Shown here: in pieces, positions 14,877 to 23,691 of the stretch | Layout: each line of letters begins with the position of its first letter | Position numbering within the stretch: the first letter of the stretch is position 1 | DNA from: an uncultured Muribaculaceae bacterium | Lineage (GTDB): Bacteria; Bacteroidota; Bacteroidia; Bacteroidales; Muribaculaceae | Length of the DNA stretch: 47,114 nt | NCBI GenBank assembly: GCA_905233915.1 | Contig: CAJOFM010000016.1 | Location: 1-47,114 of the forward strand | Direction of reading: 5' to 3' | Notes under the pieces: generated by a model | What the model was told of the DNA's origin: nothing | The model's database searches: none | The model's input: the letters and a program-made list of their open reading frames with translations, nothing else | Made by a program: the position numbers and the translations under genes

Positions 14877-16577
14877 TTACTGTTTCACAAAGTCGTTAAG
14901 GTCTGAGACGTGCAGTTTCTTGGCGATCTGGAGTTTCTTGTTATAGACCGTGCCGATGCTCTTGTAACCCATCGTCACCATAATCACCGTACGCGAGAAA
15001 CCGCAGCAGTACAGCGCCAGCAGGTTCAATTCGCTTTCGTTCAGCGTGCCGCCTGCTGCCTCTTGGGCCTTGACGAGCACATTGTCGTGCAATTCGTTGA
15101 CCAGCTTTTGCAGATGTGACCAGTAGTTGCTGTCATCTCTCACGCCAGGCACCGACATCATCTCCTTGAACTTCGCCGCAAACTTGTCACTATCGTATTG
15201 GTAGGACCATTCCATCAGTTGATGCACGGCGCCAATCTGCTGGCTGATGATGGCACACAGTTCGTCATTTTGACCGTCCTTGCTCGCATCCTGCAGCCCC
15301 TTGGCATCAAGCCGAGCCTGCATCTGCTCCAGGCTTGCCAGCGAACCATCAAGATCGGCTTTAAGCATCTCCACCTCGTTCTGCCTCATCTTCAACTGGT
15401 TGCGGTAACGCCATAGCAGGAACACCAAAGCCAATGACACCAGCGCCAGCAATGCGGCCACAAGCATAGTGCTTTTCAGTCGTGATTCATTCTTCACCTG
15501 GTTCAACTCCGCCAGCTGCACATCATATTTCTTCTCAACGCCACGTAGCCGATGATTAAGGCCATTCATGGTCAAAGAATCGGCTATGGCATGTGCTAAT
15601 TGGATGTAGTCTTTTGATTTCTCTTCATTTTTCCAATACCGATGCTCCAGTTCGGACATGAGTTCATAATAAACAATGCTGTCCATCGCACTCTTGGCAA
15701 TGGGAGCTTTATTTAGATAATAAACAGCAGAGTCGGGTTGTCCCAGGAACAAGTAAGACGAAGCAAGGCGATAGTGGGCTCTCGGGTGATCTATTGTCAT
15801 TCCGTCTGTTGATATTGCTTGGAGGGCATAATACTTCGCCTTTTCATAATCATGTTCCCTGACTAGATAATACTCAGACAGAAGAAAAAGATTGGCAAAC
15901 ACCACATTATGTTCATTCAAGGATTTAGCTAAATCAATGGCGCCATTGAGATAGATAACTGCTGAATCGTGCTTTTCTTCGATATTTCGATAAATACCGG
16001 CTATACTTGAAAGGCAAATGAGTTCATAGTGCCTATCTCCAAGATCTCTGTATAAAGGCAGCGCTTCTTGCAACTTCTTAAGCGCAATGGTGTTTGAGCC
16101 AATGACTTGTGATTGATAGAGGACTCCCAACCTCAACTTGGCATAGGCGGTAATGGCAGTGTCAGCAATAGGTTTGATTTCCTCGGCCTTATGATAGGTT
16201 TCAACAGCCTTGTCGAGATTGCCTAAATCCTCGAGGACACAGCCCTGGGCCACGAGTGCCTTCAGGTATTTCACATCATCTGAAGATTTCCTGTAATGCT
16301 CAACTACCTCGTTAATGACCGAATCACTTGTAAAGGGTTGATAACATTTGTACTGCGCCATGGTGAGCAACAGCGAGTGATAAGACTTTTCCTCGTTGTT
16401 GAAGCCCTTGGTGTCCATTTGTTGCAGTAAGGGCAGGGCCTCCCTTTCTCCCTGATGAAAAACCATCGAGTCGATGTGTGCCAGTTCCCGCATGGTGGCA
16501 CCGTCGTGGTGGCACCCCGCCACCACGAGAGCAAAGACGGCTACAAGCGGAAAAATGATGTTCCTGAAGTGTATCAT
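14877..16577 (-). CDS. membrane TPR lipoprotein with C-terminal helix-turn-helix
   Basis: I chose ATG 16577 (566 residues), which places a lipoprotein-like signal first (MIHFRNIIFPLVAVFALVVA, G, then Cys22); an in-frame ATG at 16607 would add ten residues in front. Residues 30-350 are TPR-like helices (for example GNLDKAVETYHKAEEIKP). A single membrane helix lies at about 370-391 (STMLVAALLALVSLALVFLL), then a coiled coil. The last ~55 residues (LNESELNLLALYCCGFSRTVIMVTMGYKSIGTVYNKKLQIAKKL) form a LuxR-like HTH. This plan is common in Bacteroidota, where such proteins are thought to sense across the membrane; targets are not known. The divergent neighbour is the lipoprotein at 16835, a possible target by position only. 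Confidence 0.75.
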   Translation of the reverse strand: MIHFRNIIFPLVAVFALVVAGCHHDGATMRELAHIDSMVFHQGEREALPLLQQMDTKGFNNEEKSYHSLLLTMAQYKCYQPFTSDSVINEVVEHYRKSSDDVKYLKALVAQGCVLEDLGNLDKAVETYHKAEEIKPIADTAITAYAKLRLGVLYQSQVIGSNTIALKKLQEALPLYRDLGDRHYELICLSSIAGIYRNIEEKHDSAVIYLNGAIDLAKSLNEHNVVFANLFLLSEYYLVREHDYEKAKYYALQAISTDGMTIDHPRAHYRLASSYLFLGQPDSAVYYLNKAPIAKSAMDSIVYYELMSELEHRYWKNEEKSKDYIQLAHAIADSLTMNGLNHRLRGVEKKYDVQLAELNQVKNESRLKSTMLVAALLALVSLALVFLLWRYRNQLKMRQNEVEMLKADLDGSLASLEQMQARLDAKGLQDASKDGQNDELCAIISQQIGAVHQLMEWSYQYDSDKFAAKFKEMMSVPGVRDDSNYWSHLQKLVNELHDNVLVKAQEAAGGTLNESELNLLALYCCGFSRTVIMVTMGYKSIGTVYNKKLQIAKKLHVSDLNDFVKQ

Positions 16578-16639
16578 TTGATAGTGATTCTGTATTTTAG
16601 TTTCCAATCAATTCAACAAAAGGCGATGAAACCTACATG

Positions 16640-16647
16640 CAAAATTA
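16640..16647 (-). promoter_or_regulatory. -7 box for the TPR-HTH gene
   Basis: On the minus strand TAATTTTG (16647-16640) matches TAnnTTTG. No TTTG -33 box is seen at the right distance. The leader would be about 55 nt. Confidence 0.4.
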
Positions 16648-16766
16648 ACACTTTCACACCCTTTTCTAAAACCCATGAGGCCAAAATGAGATTTTATATT
16701 TCTTGATGCTTGATTTTCAGGCTTTTTTAATTCCAAAAATGAGGTCTAAATATTGATTGATTTCGG

Positions 16767-16796
16767 TTTGCATAACAATTATAATTACTAACTTTG
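16767..16796 (+). promoter_or_regulatory. promoter of the 16835 lipoprotein gene
   Basis: TTTG (16767-16770) and TAACTTTG (16789-16796) are separated by 18 bp. Both boxes match the Bacteroidota consensus. The start codon follows 38 bp after the -7 box. Confidence 0.7.
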
Positions 16797-16834
16797 CAAA
16801 CGAAATAATTGCGATACAAATAATCTATTAAAAC

Positions 16835-17914
16835 ATGAACACGATAAAGAAACTGATGGCCCTGTTGCTGGCGATGCTGGCACTGGTTGCCTGTGACGAC
16901 AACAGCAAGGACGAGCCGGATGGGGACAAATCAACACGCATCTATCTGGAAATCTTCACTGGCAAGGACTACTACATCTGTGACACCGACGGGAAAATGG
17001 TTTTTGAGTGTCCCGAGGGCTATTACGTCTCCCAGATGACGGCCGACGGTAAGAACTGGTATGGCGTCCTGCAGTCCACCAACGACCAGGTTTACCGTAT
17101 TCTGAAAAACGGCAATGTTGTCATGTCCACCCCCAACGAAATCAGGAGCCTGTGTGTGGAAAACGGCGACATCTATACCCTGCAGTGGGACAAGGCTCCC
17201 GATTATCAATACACCGAGCACTATACTGCGAGAATCTGCAAGAATGAGACACAGCTCTATGAGTACGACAGCGAGGAAATCCTCATCTATGGCCTCACCG
17301 TCAATCATGGCGACCTCACCGCCCGTGCATGGTATTACGGGAAGTACTTGCAACCCACCTATTGGATGAACGGGAAAATTTACACATTGCCAATCGATAA
17401 AGATTATGCGTCGATACTGCAGATCGTCAAGGATGGTAACGACACATTGGCCGTCTTGCAAGGCTACAGCAACGAGCCGCTCTACTGCTGGCATAATGGA
17501 GAGATCCAGCCTTTGCCCAATGACTTTGGCCTTGAAACCAGCATACACTTCACATATCCTGGACAACAGATTGCACTTGTTGGCGGCGTCCCCTATATCG
17601 CAGGCTACCGCCGTAGCAATATTGTCCTGATGATCAATGGCCAGGAGCATTCGCTCAACACCCAGTATCCTAACATCGTGTGCAAATTTCAACGCCATGG
17701 CAACGATGTGTACACACTCACGAGCAAATACCCTTCTTTACCTGGCGAGGGAAATACCCGCATTTTCAAGGGGACAGAGCCTATCGAGATCGACAGCAAA
17801 ATCTATCTGCCCAACGTGAAGCATGATGGTGAGATGATTGTTTATGGTCAAGGAGGAGACACCTTCAATCTCGCCGGAATTCAAGCCATCGACTTCGTCG
17901 TCCTCGACAAGTAA
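16835..17914 (+). CDS. predicted lipoprotein, beta-rich, function unknown
   Basis: A 359-residue protein with a clear lipoprotein signal (MNTIKKLMALLLAMLALVA, then Cys20, then DDNSKDEPDGDK, a typical export linker of Bacteroidota surface lipoproteins). The mature part shows repeated short motifs of the type G-x-x-Y-x-L and W/Y-x-N-G-x-I (KNGNVVM, MNGKIYTL, HNGEIQPL, INGQEHSL) every 40-50 residues, which suggests a beta-propeller-like fold. I do not recognise a family. It diverges from the TPR-HTH regulator with a 257-bp gap and has its own promoter. It is followed by a large palindrome. Confidence 0.75.
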   Translation: MNTIKKLMALLLAMLALVACDDNSKDEPDGDKSTRIYLEIFTGKDYYICDTDGKMVFECPEGYYVSQMTADGKNWYGVLQSTNDQVYRILKNGNVVMSTPNEIRSLCVENGDIYTLQWDKAPDYQYTEHYTARICKNETQLYEYDSEEILIYGLTVNHGDLTARAWYYGKYLQPTYWMNGKIYTLPIDKDYASILQIVKDGNDTLAVLQGYSNEPLYCWHNGEIQPLPNDFGLETSIHFTYPGQQIALVGGVPYIAGYRRSNIVLMINGQEHSLNTQYPNIVCKFQRHGNDVYTLTSKYPSLPGEGNTRIFKGTEPIEIDSKIYLPNVKHDGEMIVYGQGGDTFNLAGIQAIDFVVLDK

Positions 17915-17936
17915 TTAACCGATATTAAAAGACATA

Positions 17937-17989
17937 AATGGCCACGAATGGTCATGAATACGATTATTCATGTCCCATTCGTGGCCATT
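17937..17989. terminator. large near-perfect palindrome between convergent genes
   Basis: The left arm at 17937-17960 (starting AATGGCCACGAATGG) pairs with the right arm at 17965-17989 with a 4-nt loop and a single irregularity. The resulting ~24-bp stem sits between the lipoprotein stop codon and the convergent nucleoside kinase, so it can end transcription from both sides. The following gtgtttatta is only weakly T-rich. The sequence also has the look of a dispersed palindromic repeat. Confidence 0.6.
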
Positions 17990-18011
17990 CGTGTTTATTA
18001 AAACAAAAGGG

Positions 18012-19049
18012 TTATTTGCCCTCGTTGCTCAAGAGGAAGCGGCGCTTGGGAGCGATCGCGGCAAAGTCTTCCTGGGTCAACGGCGCCACGCGGTCCAGAA
18101 CACATGATAGGCGTTGGGCAATCTTGTATTCCACAGTTTCGGTCTCAGGCACCTCGCGCAGGAGCTGTGACACGCGCGACTTGATGGCTGAGAACTCAAA
18201 CACCATCGACGTGTTGAACCAGGCATCGGCATGGCTGGCAAACGGCAGAATCCACAGGTTCTCGCCGCGCAATACGCCAGGCCACCATTGCAGGGTCTGC
18301 AACGCACTGGCACCACGGCTGTTGTAGTCACGGTAGATGCGGCGCAACAGGCGGTTGTCGTGTTCTTCAAGTCCCATCTTCTCGCCATAGTAGATGGTTG
18401 CCTGGGCCGTGACAAACAGGCGGAACTTCAGCTCATCATCAATTTCGGGTATCAGGAGCGGATTCAGGGCATGCAATCCCTCGAGGAAAAGCAAGCTGTT
18501 ACTCTCGAGCTTGAGCGTGTTGCCACGGTAGGTGCGCTCACCCTTGACGTAGTCATAGGTGGGCATCGACACCTGGTCGCCTGCCAACAGACTTTCCACA
18601 TCGCGGCTCAACTGCCTCAGGTCCAATCCATAGAAGGACTCATAGTCGATCTCTCCATTGGGGTCGAGCGGCCTCTGGTCAAGATTGAGGAAGTAGTTGT
18701 CAAGCGACACGACGCACGGCTGGATGCCGTTGTCACGCAACATGTGGTTGAGAAATCGTGAAGTGGTGGTCTTGCCCGAGCAGGAAGGTCCAGCGACAAG
18801 AACCATGCGCAACCCTTCTTGGTGGAAACGTCGCGTGATCTCGGTGGTGATGCGTTCCAGGCGACGACTGTGCTGCACCTCGTCCTCGGCAATCAAGTCG
18901 GGTGCCAGCCCTTGGGAAATCACATCGTTGAAGAGCGAGATGCCGTTGTGTCCCTGGGATTCCATGCGACGTATCTCCCCACAAAATTCCTCCAGTGAAA
19001 TATGTTTCAACTGGCTGGGTTGTGGCGCACTTGCTGTAAGTTCTATCAT
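18012..19049 (-). CDS. uridine-kinase-like nucleoside kinase, short paralogue
   Basis: The 345-residue protein has a short unrelated N-terminal part (about 60 residues) and then a uridine-kinase-type P-loop domain: Walker A LVAGPSCSGKTTTSR, VVSLDNYFLN, DYESFYGLDL, MPTYDYVKGER, LFLEGLHALNP and the lid motif DNRLLRRIYRDYNSRG. Nearly every motif matches the neighbour at 19153-20844, so the two are paralogues. This copy lacks the TGS/threonyl-tRNA-synthetase-like N-terminal half. By family it would phosphorylate a nucleoside; the true substrate is unknown. It follows the longer paralogue by 103 bp, separated by a terminator-like hairpin. Confidence 0.85.
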   Translation of the reverse strand: MIELTASAPQPSQLKHISLEEFCGEIRRMESQGHNGISLFNDVISQGLAPDLIAEDEVQHSRRLERITTEITRRFHQEGLRMVLVAGPSCSGKTTTSRFLNHMLRDNGIQPCVVSLDNYFLNLDQRPLDPNGEIDYESFYGLDLRQLSRDVESLLAGDQVSMPTYDYVKGERTYRGNTLKLESNSLLFLEGLHALNPLLIPEIDDELKFRLFVTAQATIYYGEKMGLEEHDNRLLRRIYRDYNSRGASALQTLQWWPGVLRGENLWILPFASHADAWFNTSMVFEFSAIKSRVSQLLREVPETETVEYKIAQRLSCVLDRVAPLTQEDFAAIAPKRRFLLSNEGK

Positions 19050-19109
19050 TGGTCTATTTGGATTTAGTTGTATTGTCGATGAGTGGTTAATCGCTTGATA
19101 TATTAAATT

Positions 19110-19145
19110 TTGTGGGCCCTATTGCGCACGCAATAGGGCCCACAA
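19110..19145. terminator. strong hairpin between the two kinase genes
   Basis: A perfect 17-bp inverted repeat (19110-19126 and 19129-19145, core TGTGGGCCCTATTGCG) begins 7 bp past the stop codon of the longer kinase. Reading on the minus strand it is followed by aaatttaatatatc, giving a partial U-rich stretch. It should reduce read-through into the shorter paralogue. Confidence 0.75.
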
Positions 19146-19152
19146 GGGTTCG

Positions 19153-20844
19153 TTAGTAGTGGAAGCTGCTGCCGCCCAGGAATTCACGCAGCAAGCTCGT
19201 GCTGGGAATATCTTTCTCGTCTAGCGGTTCGAAGTAGCTCAGGAATTTTATCAGTCGTGATGCCTCGGCATACTCGGGCGTGTTGCTGGGCACCTGCTGC
19301 AGGATGGGCAACGCGTAGTTCTTCATCACCGACAGCTCAAACAGCAGCGAGGAGTTGAACATGGCGTCGGCATTCTCGTGGAACGGCATGATCCACTTGT
19401 CCTCGCCGCGGCGCACGCTCGCCCATCGCTTGATGGTGTCAAGGGCACTGCTGCCGCGGTACTTGTGGTCGCGTATGATGCGGCGCAACAAGCGGTTATC
19501 GTAGGTGCCAATCCAGTTGTGGTCATCAATGCTCAGCGTGGTGAGCGCCGAGACAAAGACGCGGAACTTCTGCTCCTCGGGGATATTGCGCGTGAGCTCG
19601 GGGTTCAGGCCGTGGATACCCTCCATGAGCAGGATATCGCCGTCCTCGAGCTTGAGCTTCTTGCCCAAGTACTCGCGCTCACCTTTCACAAAGTTATAGG
19701 TGGGCATGTCCACCTCCTTGCCGGCGAGCAAGTCAGTAACATCTTTGTTGAACTGCTCCAGGTCAAGGGCATAGAGCGACTCGTAGTCATAATCTCCCTT
19801 CTCGTCGCGGGGCGTGCGCTCGCGGTTGATGAAGTAGTTGTCCAACTCAATCACCTTGGGCACGATGCAGTTGGTAATCAGCTGGATGGCCAAGCGCTTG
19901 GACGAGGTGGTCTTGCCGCTGGACGAGGGTCCGGCGATGAGCACCACGCGGGCACCACCCTCGTGGTAGCGGCGGGTAATCTCGTCGGCAATCTGGATGA
20001 AGTACTTGTTGTGGAGCGCCTCGACGACGTTGATGAGCAAGGGCGCATAGCCTGCCCTAATGGCATGGTTGAGCTCGCCCACGTCACCCAATCGGATAAT
20101 CTTGTTGAAGTTGATGTAGTCGGTAAACGCCTGGAACAACTTGGGTTGCGGTTCCCACTTTATCACCTTGTCAAGCTCATTGCGGTCAGGACCGAGCAGG
20201 AGCATACCCTTCTCATAGGGCACCAAGTCAAACACCTTGAGCATGCCTGTGGAGGGTACCAGCGGCCCGAAGAAGCTGTCGATGATGTCATCGAGCTTGT
20301 AATAGACGGTGTAGAGCTGATTGATGCCTTCAAGCAGGCGCACCTTGTCATTGAGCCCCTGCTTGCGGAACATCTCGATGACATCGGTCGTCAAGCGCTC
20401 ACGGCGCAGGAAGGGAATGTCGGCGGCAATGATTTCGGCCATGCGCTGCTTGAGCTGCGTGATGACCTCGGGGGTGAGAAAACCATCCTCATGCTTGATC
20501 TGGCAATAATGGCCGTTGCTGATGCTGTGCTGGATAATAAGGCGCATGCCGGGATACAGGTCGTTGAGGGCCTTGTAGAGCACCATGCACAACGAGCGTG
20601 TCATCACCCGGTAACCCGAATTGCTGGTGATGTCAAGAAATTCAACATGTTTTGGTGCAAAGACGGGATAATGCAGGTCCTCGACCTTGTTATTGACCAT
20701 CACACACACGGCATCGCCCTTGAGACCGATACGCCCCTTAATGGTGTCATACAGGTCGATGAGGGCCTCGCCGCCGTCCATGCTCAGATACTCGCCAGTG
20801 TTCTTGCAGAACACCTTGAGTTCATCGTACTTTTTCATATTCAC
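19153..20844 (-). CDS. nucleoside kinase with TGS-like N-terminal domain
   Basis: The 563-residue protein has an N-terminal region related to the TGS and second domains of threonyl-tRNA synthetase (about residues 1-200, including TGEYLSMDGGEALIDLYD). The C-terminal uridine-kinase domain (about 280-500) has Walker A LIAGPSSSGKTTSSK, VIELDNYFINRERTP, MPTYNFVKGERE, LLMEGIHGLNP and DNRLLRRIIRDHKYRG. This fused architecture is conserved in Bacteroidota and Firmicutes; proposed activity is phosphorylation of uridine or another nucleoside. The start may be 20844 or the Met two codons later. A -7 box lies at 20869-20876. Confidence 0.9.
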   Translation of the reverse strand: MNMKKYDELKVFCKNTGEYLSMDGGEALIDLYDTIKGRIGLKGDAVCVMVNNKVEDLHYPVFAPKHVEFLDITSNSGYRVMTRSLCMVLYKALNDLYPGMRLIIQHSISNGHYCQIKHEDGFLTPEVITQLKQRMAEIIAADIPFLRRERLTTDVIEMFRKQGLNDKVRLLEGINQLYTVYYKLDDIIDSFFGPLVPSTGMLKVFDLVPYEKGMLLLGPDRNELDKVIKWEPQPKLFQAFTDYINFNKIIRLGDVGELNHAIRAGYAPLLINVVEALHNKYFIQIADEITRRYHEGGARVVLIAGPSSSGKTTSSKRLAIQLITNCIVPKVIELDNYFINRERTPRDEKGDYDYESLYALDLEQFNKDVTDLLAGKEVDMPTYNFVKGEREYLGKKLKLEDGDILLMEGIHGLNPELTRNIPEEQKFRVFVSALTTLSIDDHNWIGTYDNRLLRRIIRDHKYRGSSALDTIKRWASVRRGEDKWIMPFHENADAMFNSSLLFELSVMKNYALPILQQVPSNTPEYAEASRLIKFLSYFEPLDEKDIPSTSLLREFLGGSSFHY

Positions 20845-20868
20845 CAGTACTTACAGGTTTATGAACCG

Positions 20869-20876
20869 CAAAGGTA
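20869..20876 (-). promoter_or_regulatory. -7 box for the long nucleoside kinase
   Basis: On the minus strand TACCTTTG (20876-20869) fits TAnnTTTG. The start codon is 24 bp downstream. A matching -33 TTTG is not seen. Confidence 0.5.
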
Positions 20877-20982
20877 ATAAAAAATTCCCGAAAAACCGTT
20901 AGTCAGTGTCAATAAACAATGCGAAAAAGCGTAAAAAAGTCAAGATTTAGGTATTTTTAGGCACATATTTGAAGAAAATATT

Positions 20983-20990
20983 TACCTTTG
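20983..20990 (+). promoter_or_regulatory. -7 box deciding the start of the MBL-fold gene
   Basis: TACCTTTG at 20983-20990 is a full -7 match. Because transcription would begin near 20997, the upstream in-frame ATG at 20969 cannot be the start; ATG 21011 or 21020 must be used. Confidence 0.6.
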
Positions 20991-21010
20991 GGCCGCAGAA
21001 ATCAATAATA

Positions 21011-21778
21011 ATGAGAAATATGAAAATAAAATTTTTATTTATGGCAATGATGATTATCGGGAGCATGTGCAGTTGCACTGCTCAAAGCGGAAACGGTGCG
21101 GAGCCGGGGTGCGACGTGTTCAAGACCCAGAACGGCACGACAGTGAAAATGTATTGCATCAAGCACGGCAGCGTGAGGATGCAGGTGGGTGACAAGTGGA
21201 TCTATGTGGATCCCGTGACAACCGCCGTGAAGCCCGTTACCGACTACTCTACCCTACCCAAGGCCGACTACATCCTGGTGACGCACGAGCACTTTGACCA
21301 CCTGGACTCGGTGGCTATCAACCAGTTGAGCAAGGAGGGCACTGTGCTCATCACCAATGCCCGCTGCCACGAGATCCTGGGCGGCAAGGGCGAGGTGATG
21401 GCCAATGGCGACACCCGCTCCCTGGCCGAGGGCTGGACAGTGGATGCCGTTCCGGCCTACAACAACTCACCCGACAAACTGCAGTTCCACCCCAAGGGCC
21501 GAGACAACGGCTTCGTGCTGACGGTCGAGGGCATGCGCATCTACATCGCCGGCGACACCGAGGACATCCCCGAGATGGAGACCATCAAGGACATTGACGT
21601 GGCCTTCCTGCCCTGCAACCTGCCCTACACGATGACGCCCGAGCAGTGCGCCCATGCCGCCACCATGATCAAGCCCGCCGTGCTCTTCCCCTACCACTAT
21701 GGCCAGACCGACATCCAGCAGGTGGTGAAGCTGCTCGATGGCAGCGGCATCGACGTGAGAATCAGGGAGTACCAGTGA
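21011..21778 (+). CDS. exported metallo-beta-lactamase-fold hydrolase (UlaG-like)
   Basis: The start ATG 21011 gives 255 residues with a signal peptide (KIKFLFMAMMIIGSMCSC) that carries Cys20 and Cys22, either of which may be lipidated. The metal-binding motif THEHFDHLD (His92, His94, Asp96, His97) and later IAGDTED and FPYHYGQTD are typical of the UlaG-like branch of the MBL-fold hydrolases. Substrates in this group are mostly unknown. The protein would act in the periplasm or at the outer membrane. The gene is monocistronic, with its own promoter and a strong terminator at 21829-21862. Confidence 0.85.
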   Translation: MRNMKIKFLFMAMMIIGSMCSCTAQSGNGAEPGCDVFKTQNGTTVKMYCIKHGSVRMQVGDKWIYVDPVTTAVKPVTDYSTLPKADYILVTHEHFDHLDSVAINQLSKEGTVLITNARCHEILGGKGEVMANGDTRSLAEGWTVDAVPAYNNSPDKLQFHPKGRDNGFVLTVEGMRIYIAGDTEDIPEMETIKDIDVAFLPCNLPYTMTPEQCAHAATMIKPAVLFPYHYGQTDIQQVVKLLDGSGIDVRIREYQ

Positions 21779-21820
21779 GTTAGAAGTTAGGAGTTAGGAG
21801 TGAGGAGTTAGGAGTGAGAA
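21779..21820. repeat. 7-bp tandem array, six GTKAGRA units
   Basis: Immediately after the stop codon, six exact-length heptamers (GTTAGAA, GTTAGGA, GTTAGGA, GTGAGGA, GTTAGGA, GTGAGAA) run without spacer up to the terminator of the MBL gene. Confidence 0.85.
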
Positions 21821-21828
21821 AGTAAAAA

Positions 21829-21862
21829 GCTGCCGCCGTGTCGTGAATGACGCGGCGGCAGC
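21829..21862 (+). terminator. terminator of the MBL-fold gene
   Basis: GCTGCCGCCGTGTC (21829-21842) pairs with GACGCGGCGGCAGC (21849-21862) in a 14-bp stem with one T-G pair and a 6-nt loop. It is followed by cgttttattt. This is a typical intrinsic terminator. Confidence 0.85.
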
Positions 21863-21902
21863 CGTTTTATTTGCGGTGAGTTTGAGGCTGGGTAAATGTC
21901 TC

Positions 21903-21923
21903 TAACCTTTAACCTCTAAACTT
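21903..21923. repeat. short 7-bp array, three TAAMCTY units
   Basis: TAACCTT, TAACCTC and TAAACTT follow each other directly. Read on the other strand they resemble the GGTTARR units between porX and tsaE. The array adjoins the susD terminator. Confidence 0.6.
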
Positions 21924-21960
21924 CACTGGTATCAAGCGCAATGTGCTTGATGCCAGTGAA
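21922..21960 (-). terminator. terminator-like hairpin after the first susD
   Basis: TTCACTGGTATCAAGC pairs with GCTTGATGCCAGTGAA in a 16-bp stem containing one T-G pair and a 7-nt loop. It starts 8 bp past the susD stop on the minus strand. No clear U-tract follows. Confidence 0.65.
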
Positions 21961-21967
21961 TAAAGAT

Positions 21968-23680
21968 TTACCAGCCAGGATTCTGGCTTGTAGCTCCCTT
22001 GCTCAGCGTGATCTGGTTGCTGGGAATGGGGCACAGGTAATACTTCTTGTCGAAGGTGCGCTGTGTGGTCACGGGGATCACATAACCTGCGGCATCCAGA
22101 TTGAAGGTCTCGTCCAAGTCGGCCACGCCAGCCAGATAGGCACCGCGGTTGATGTTAGGATGAGCCTGGGTGTCGAGCAGGTCGAGCTGGTGCCAGCGAA
22201 CCAGGTCCCAATAGCGGTACCAGTTGTCGGCCATGAGCTCGCAGCGGCGCGTACGGCGGATTTCCCATAACAGGTCGCTGACGTTCATGTTGTTGGCGGG
22301 ATCGGCAGCGGGTGTCAAGGTCATAGCGGGCAGGCCGGCACGGGCTTGCAGCTTGTTGACACTGGCATCGAGATCAGTTTGATTGATGTTACCCAACTCG
22401 GCCTTGGCCTCGGCATAGTTCAGGTAGATGACCGCCAGCCAGTAGATGGGGGCATCGGTGTAGTTCTTGCCGGTGTTGATGCGATAGTCCACTTCCATTT
22501 CAGTGTTGTCATACTTGGCGATGTTATAGCCAGTGGATGACGTCATGAGCATCGAGTTGGAGCGAACCCAACCATGGCCCTTGAAGCACAGATACGGATC
22601 GAGCAGCACGCTCAAGCGCTTGTCGCGGCGCGAAAGCATGTTCTGGATGCTGTAGGCATTGTTAGATGCGTCGAGTACGGGATGGTCATCGGTGTTATAG
22701 GTTGTGGTAGCCAGGGGCTTGCCATCAAGGAAGAGGAAGGCATCGACAGCGTCCTTGCTAATGCCGCGCTGCTGTGACGACGATGCAGTATAGTCGGCAG
22801 TGGAGTGCATGATCTGGTCCTTCACGTAGTTGCGGAAGAAGATGACTTCACTGCTCTTGCTCAGGTCGAGCGAGTTATAGATTTCGCCATAATTGGCGGT
22901 AAGGCTATACTTGCCCGAGTTCATCAGCTGCTGCGAGGCATCAACGCACTCGTTCAGATACTTCTGGGCACGGGTGGCATCGGCGGCTTTGCCGTTGTCC
23001 TCGGCATTGCGATACTTGCAATAGGTGCCCTCAAACAGGCAGATGTCACTCTTCATGGCCAGTGCCATGTCCTTGCTCCAGGAATTCTTGCCAGCGTTAC
23101 CCAGGTTCTGAACTGCATAGTTCAGATCCTCGAGCACGAAGTCCATCACTTGGTCACGGTCGGTGCGTGGACCATAGACAACATCGCTCTGGGCATCGGG
23201 ATCAAGGATGACCTCAGTGATCATGTTGACATCACCGTACATGCGCACGAGCTGATAGTACTGCCAAGCGCGATTCAAGCGGCCCACGGCCATATAATAG
23301 TTCTTTTCGCTGTCAGAGAGCGTCGAGGTCTGCAGACCGCTCAACATATAGTTGCAGCGGCGAATCTCGGTATAGGGCGTGCTCCAGTAAGTAGAGGTGC
23401 CGGGAACCGTGGTGAACATCCAGTTATCGAAACTGGGATTCACCTGGTCGTCGCTCAAACTCTTGAAATAGAACCAGCCAGCGCCGCCACCTGTACCATA
23501 ACCGGTATAGTTATCATACAGGACATTGCTATAACTGGCGACCTGATTGGCATTGCTCCAGAACTCAGGACCGAGCTCAAACTTGGTGCGTTCGCTCTTG
23601 GTGAGCATGTCGTCGCATGACGACAGCGTCATGACAGCAGCACCCAGTCCACACAATATAATTGATTTTAAAAGTTTCAT
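21968..23680 (-). CDS. SusD/RagB-family outer-membrane lipoprotein
   Basis: The 570-residue protein starts with a lipoprotein signal (MKLLKSIILCGLGAAVMTLS, S, then Cys). It then shows the RagB/SusD pattern: helical TPR-like N-terminal region with EIRRCNYMLSGL, LNRAWQYYQLVRMYGDV, and the C-terminal RRTRRCELMADNWYRYWDLVRWHQLD. SusD proteins sit as lids on SusC barrels at the cell surface and capture the nutrient. It is downstream of its SusC partner by 131 bp filled with 7-bp arrays. No enzyme gene accompanies the pair, so the ligand is not indicated. Its signal peptide is almost identical to that of the other SusD at 32039, although the mature proteins belong to different subfamilies. Confidence 0.93.
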   Translation of the reverse strand: MKLLKSIILCGLGAAVMTLSSCDDMLTKSERTKFELGPEFWSNANQVASYSNVLYDNYTGYGTGGGAGWFYFKSLSDDQVNPSFDNWMFTTVPGTSTYWSTPYTEIRRCNYMLSGLQTSTLSDSEKNYYMAVGRLNRAWQYYQLVRMYGDVNMITEVILDPDAQSDVVYGPRTDRDQVMDFVLEDLNYAVQNLGNAGKNSWSKDMALAMKSDICLFEGTYCKYRNAEDNGKAADATRAQKYLNECVDASQQLMNSGKYSLTANYGEIYNSLDLSKSSEVIFFRNYVKDQIMHSTADYTASSSQQRGISKDAVDAFLFLDGKPLATTTYNTDDHPVLDASNNAYSIQNMLSRRDKRLSVLLDPYLCFKGHGWVRSNSMLMTSSTGYNIAKYDNTEMEVDYRINTGKNYTDAPIYWLAVIYLNYAEAKAELGNINQTDLDASVNKLQARAGLPAMTLTPAADPANNMNVSDLLWEIRRTRRCELMADNWYRYWDLVRWHQLDLLDTQAHPNINRGAYLAGVADLDETFNLDAAGYVIPVTTQRTFDKKYYLCPIPSNQITLSKGATSQNPGW

Positions 23681-23691
23681 ATTATTTTATG

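Noticed and set aside
19378..20877. 499-codon plus-strand ORF opposite the long nucleoside kinase
   Set aside because: The kinase motifs are complete on the minus strand; the antisense ORF has no recognisable domain.
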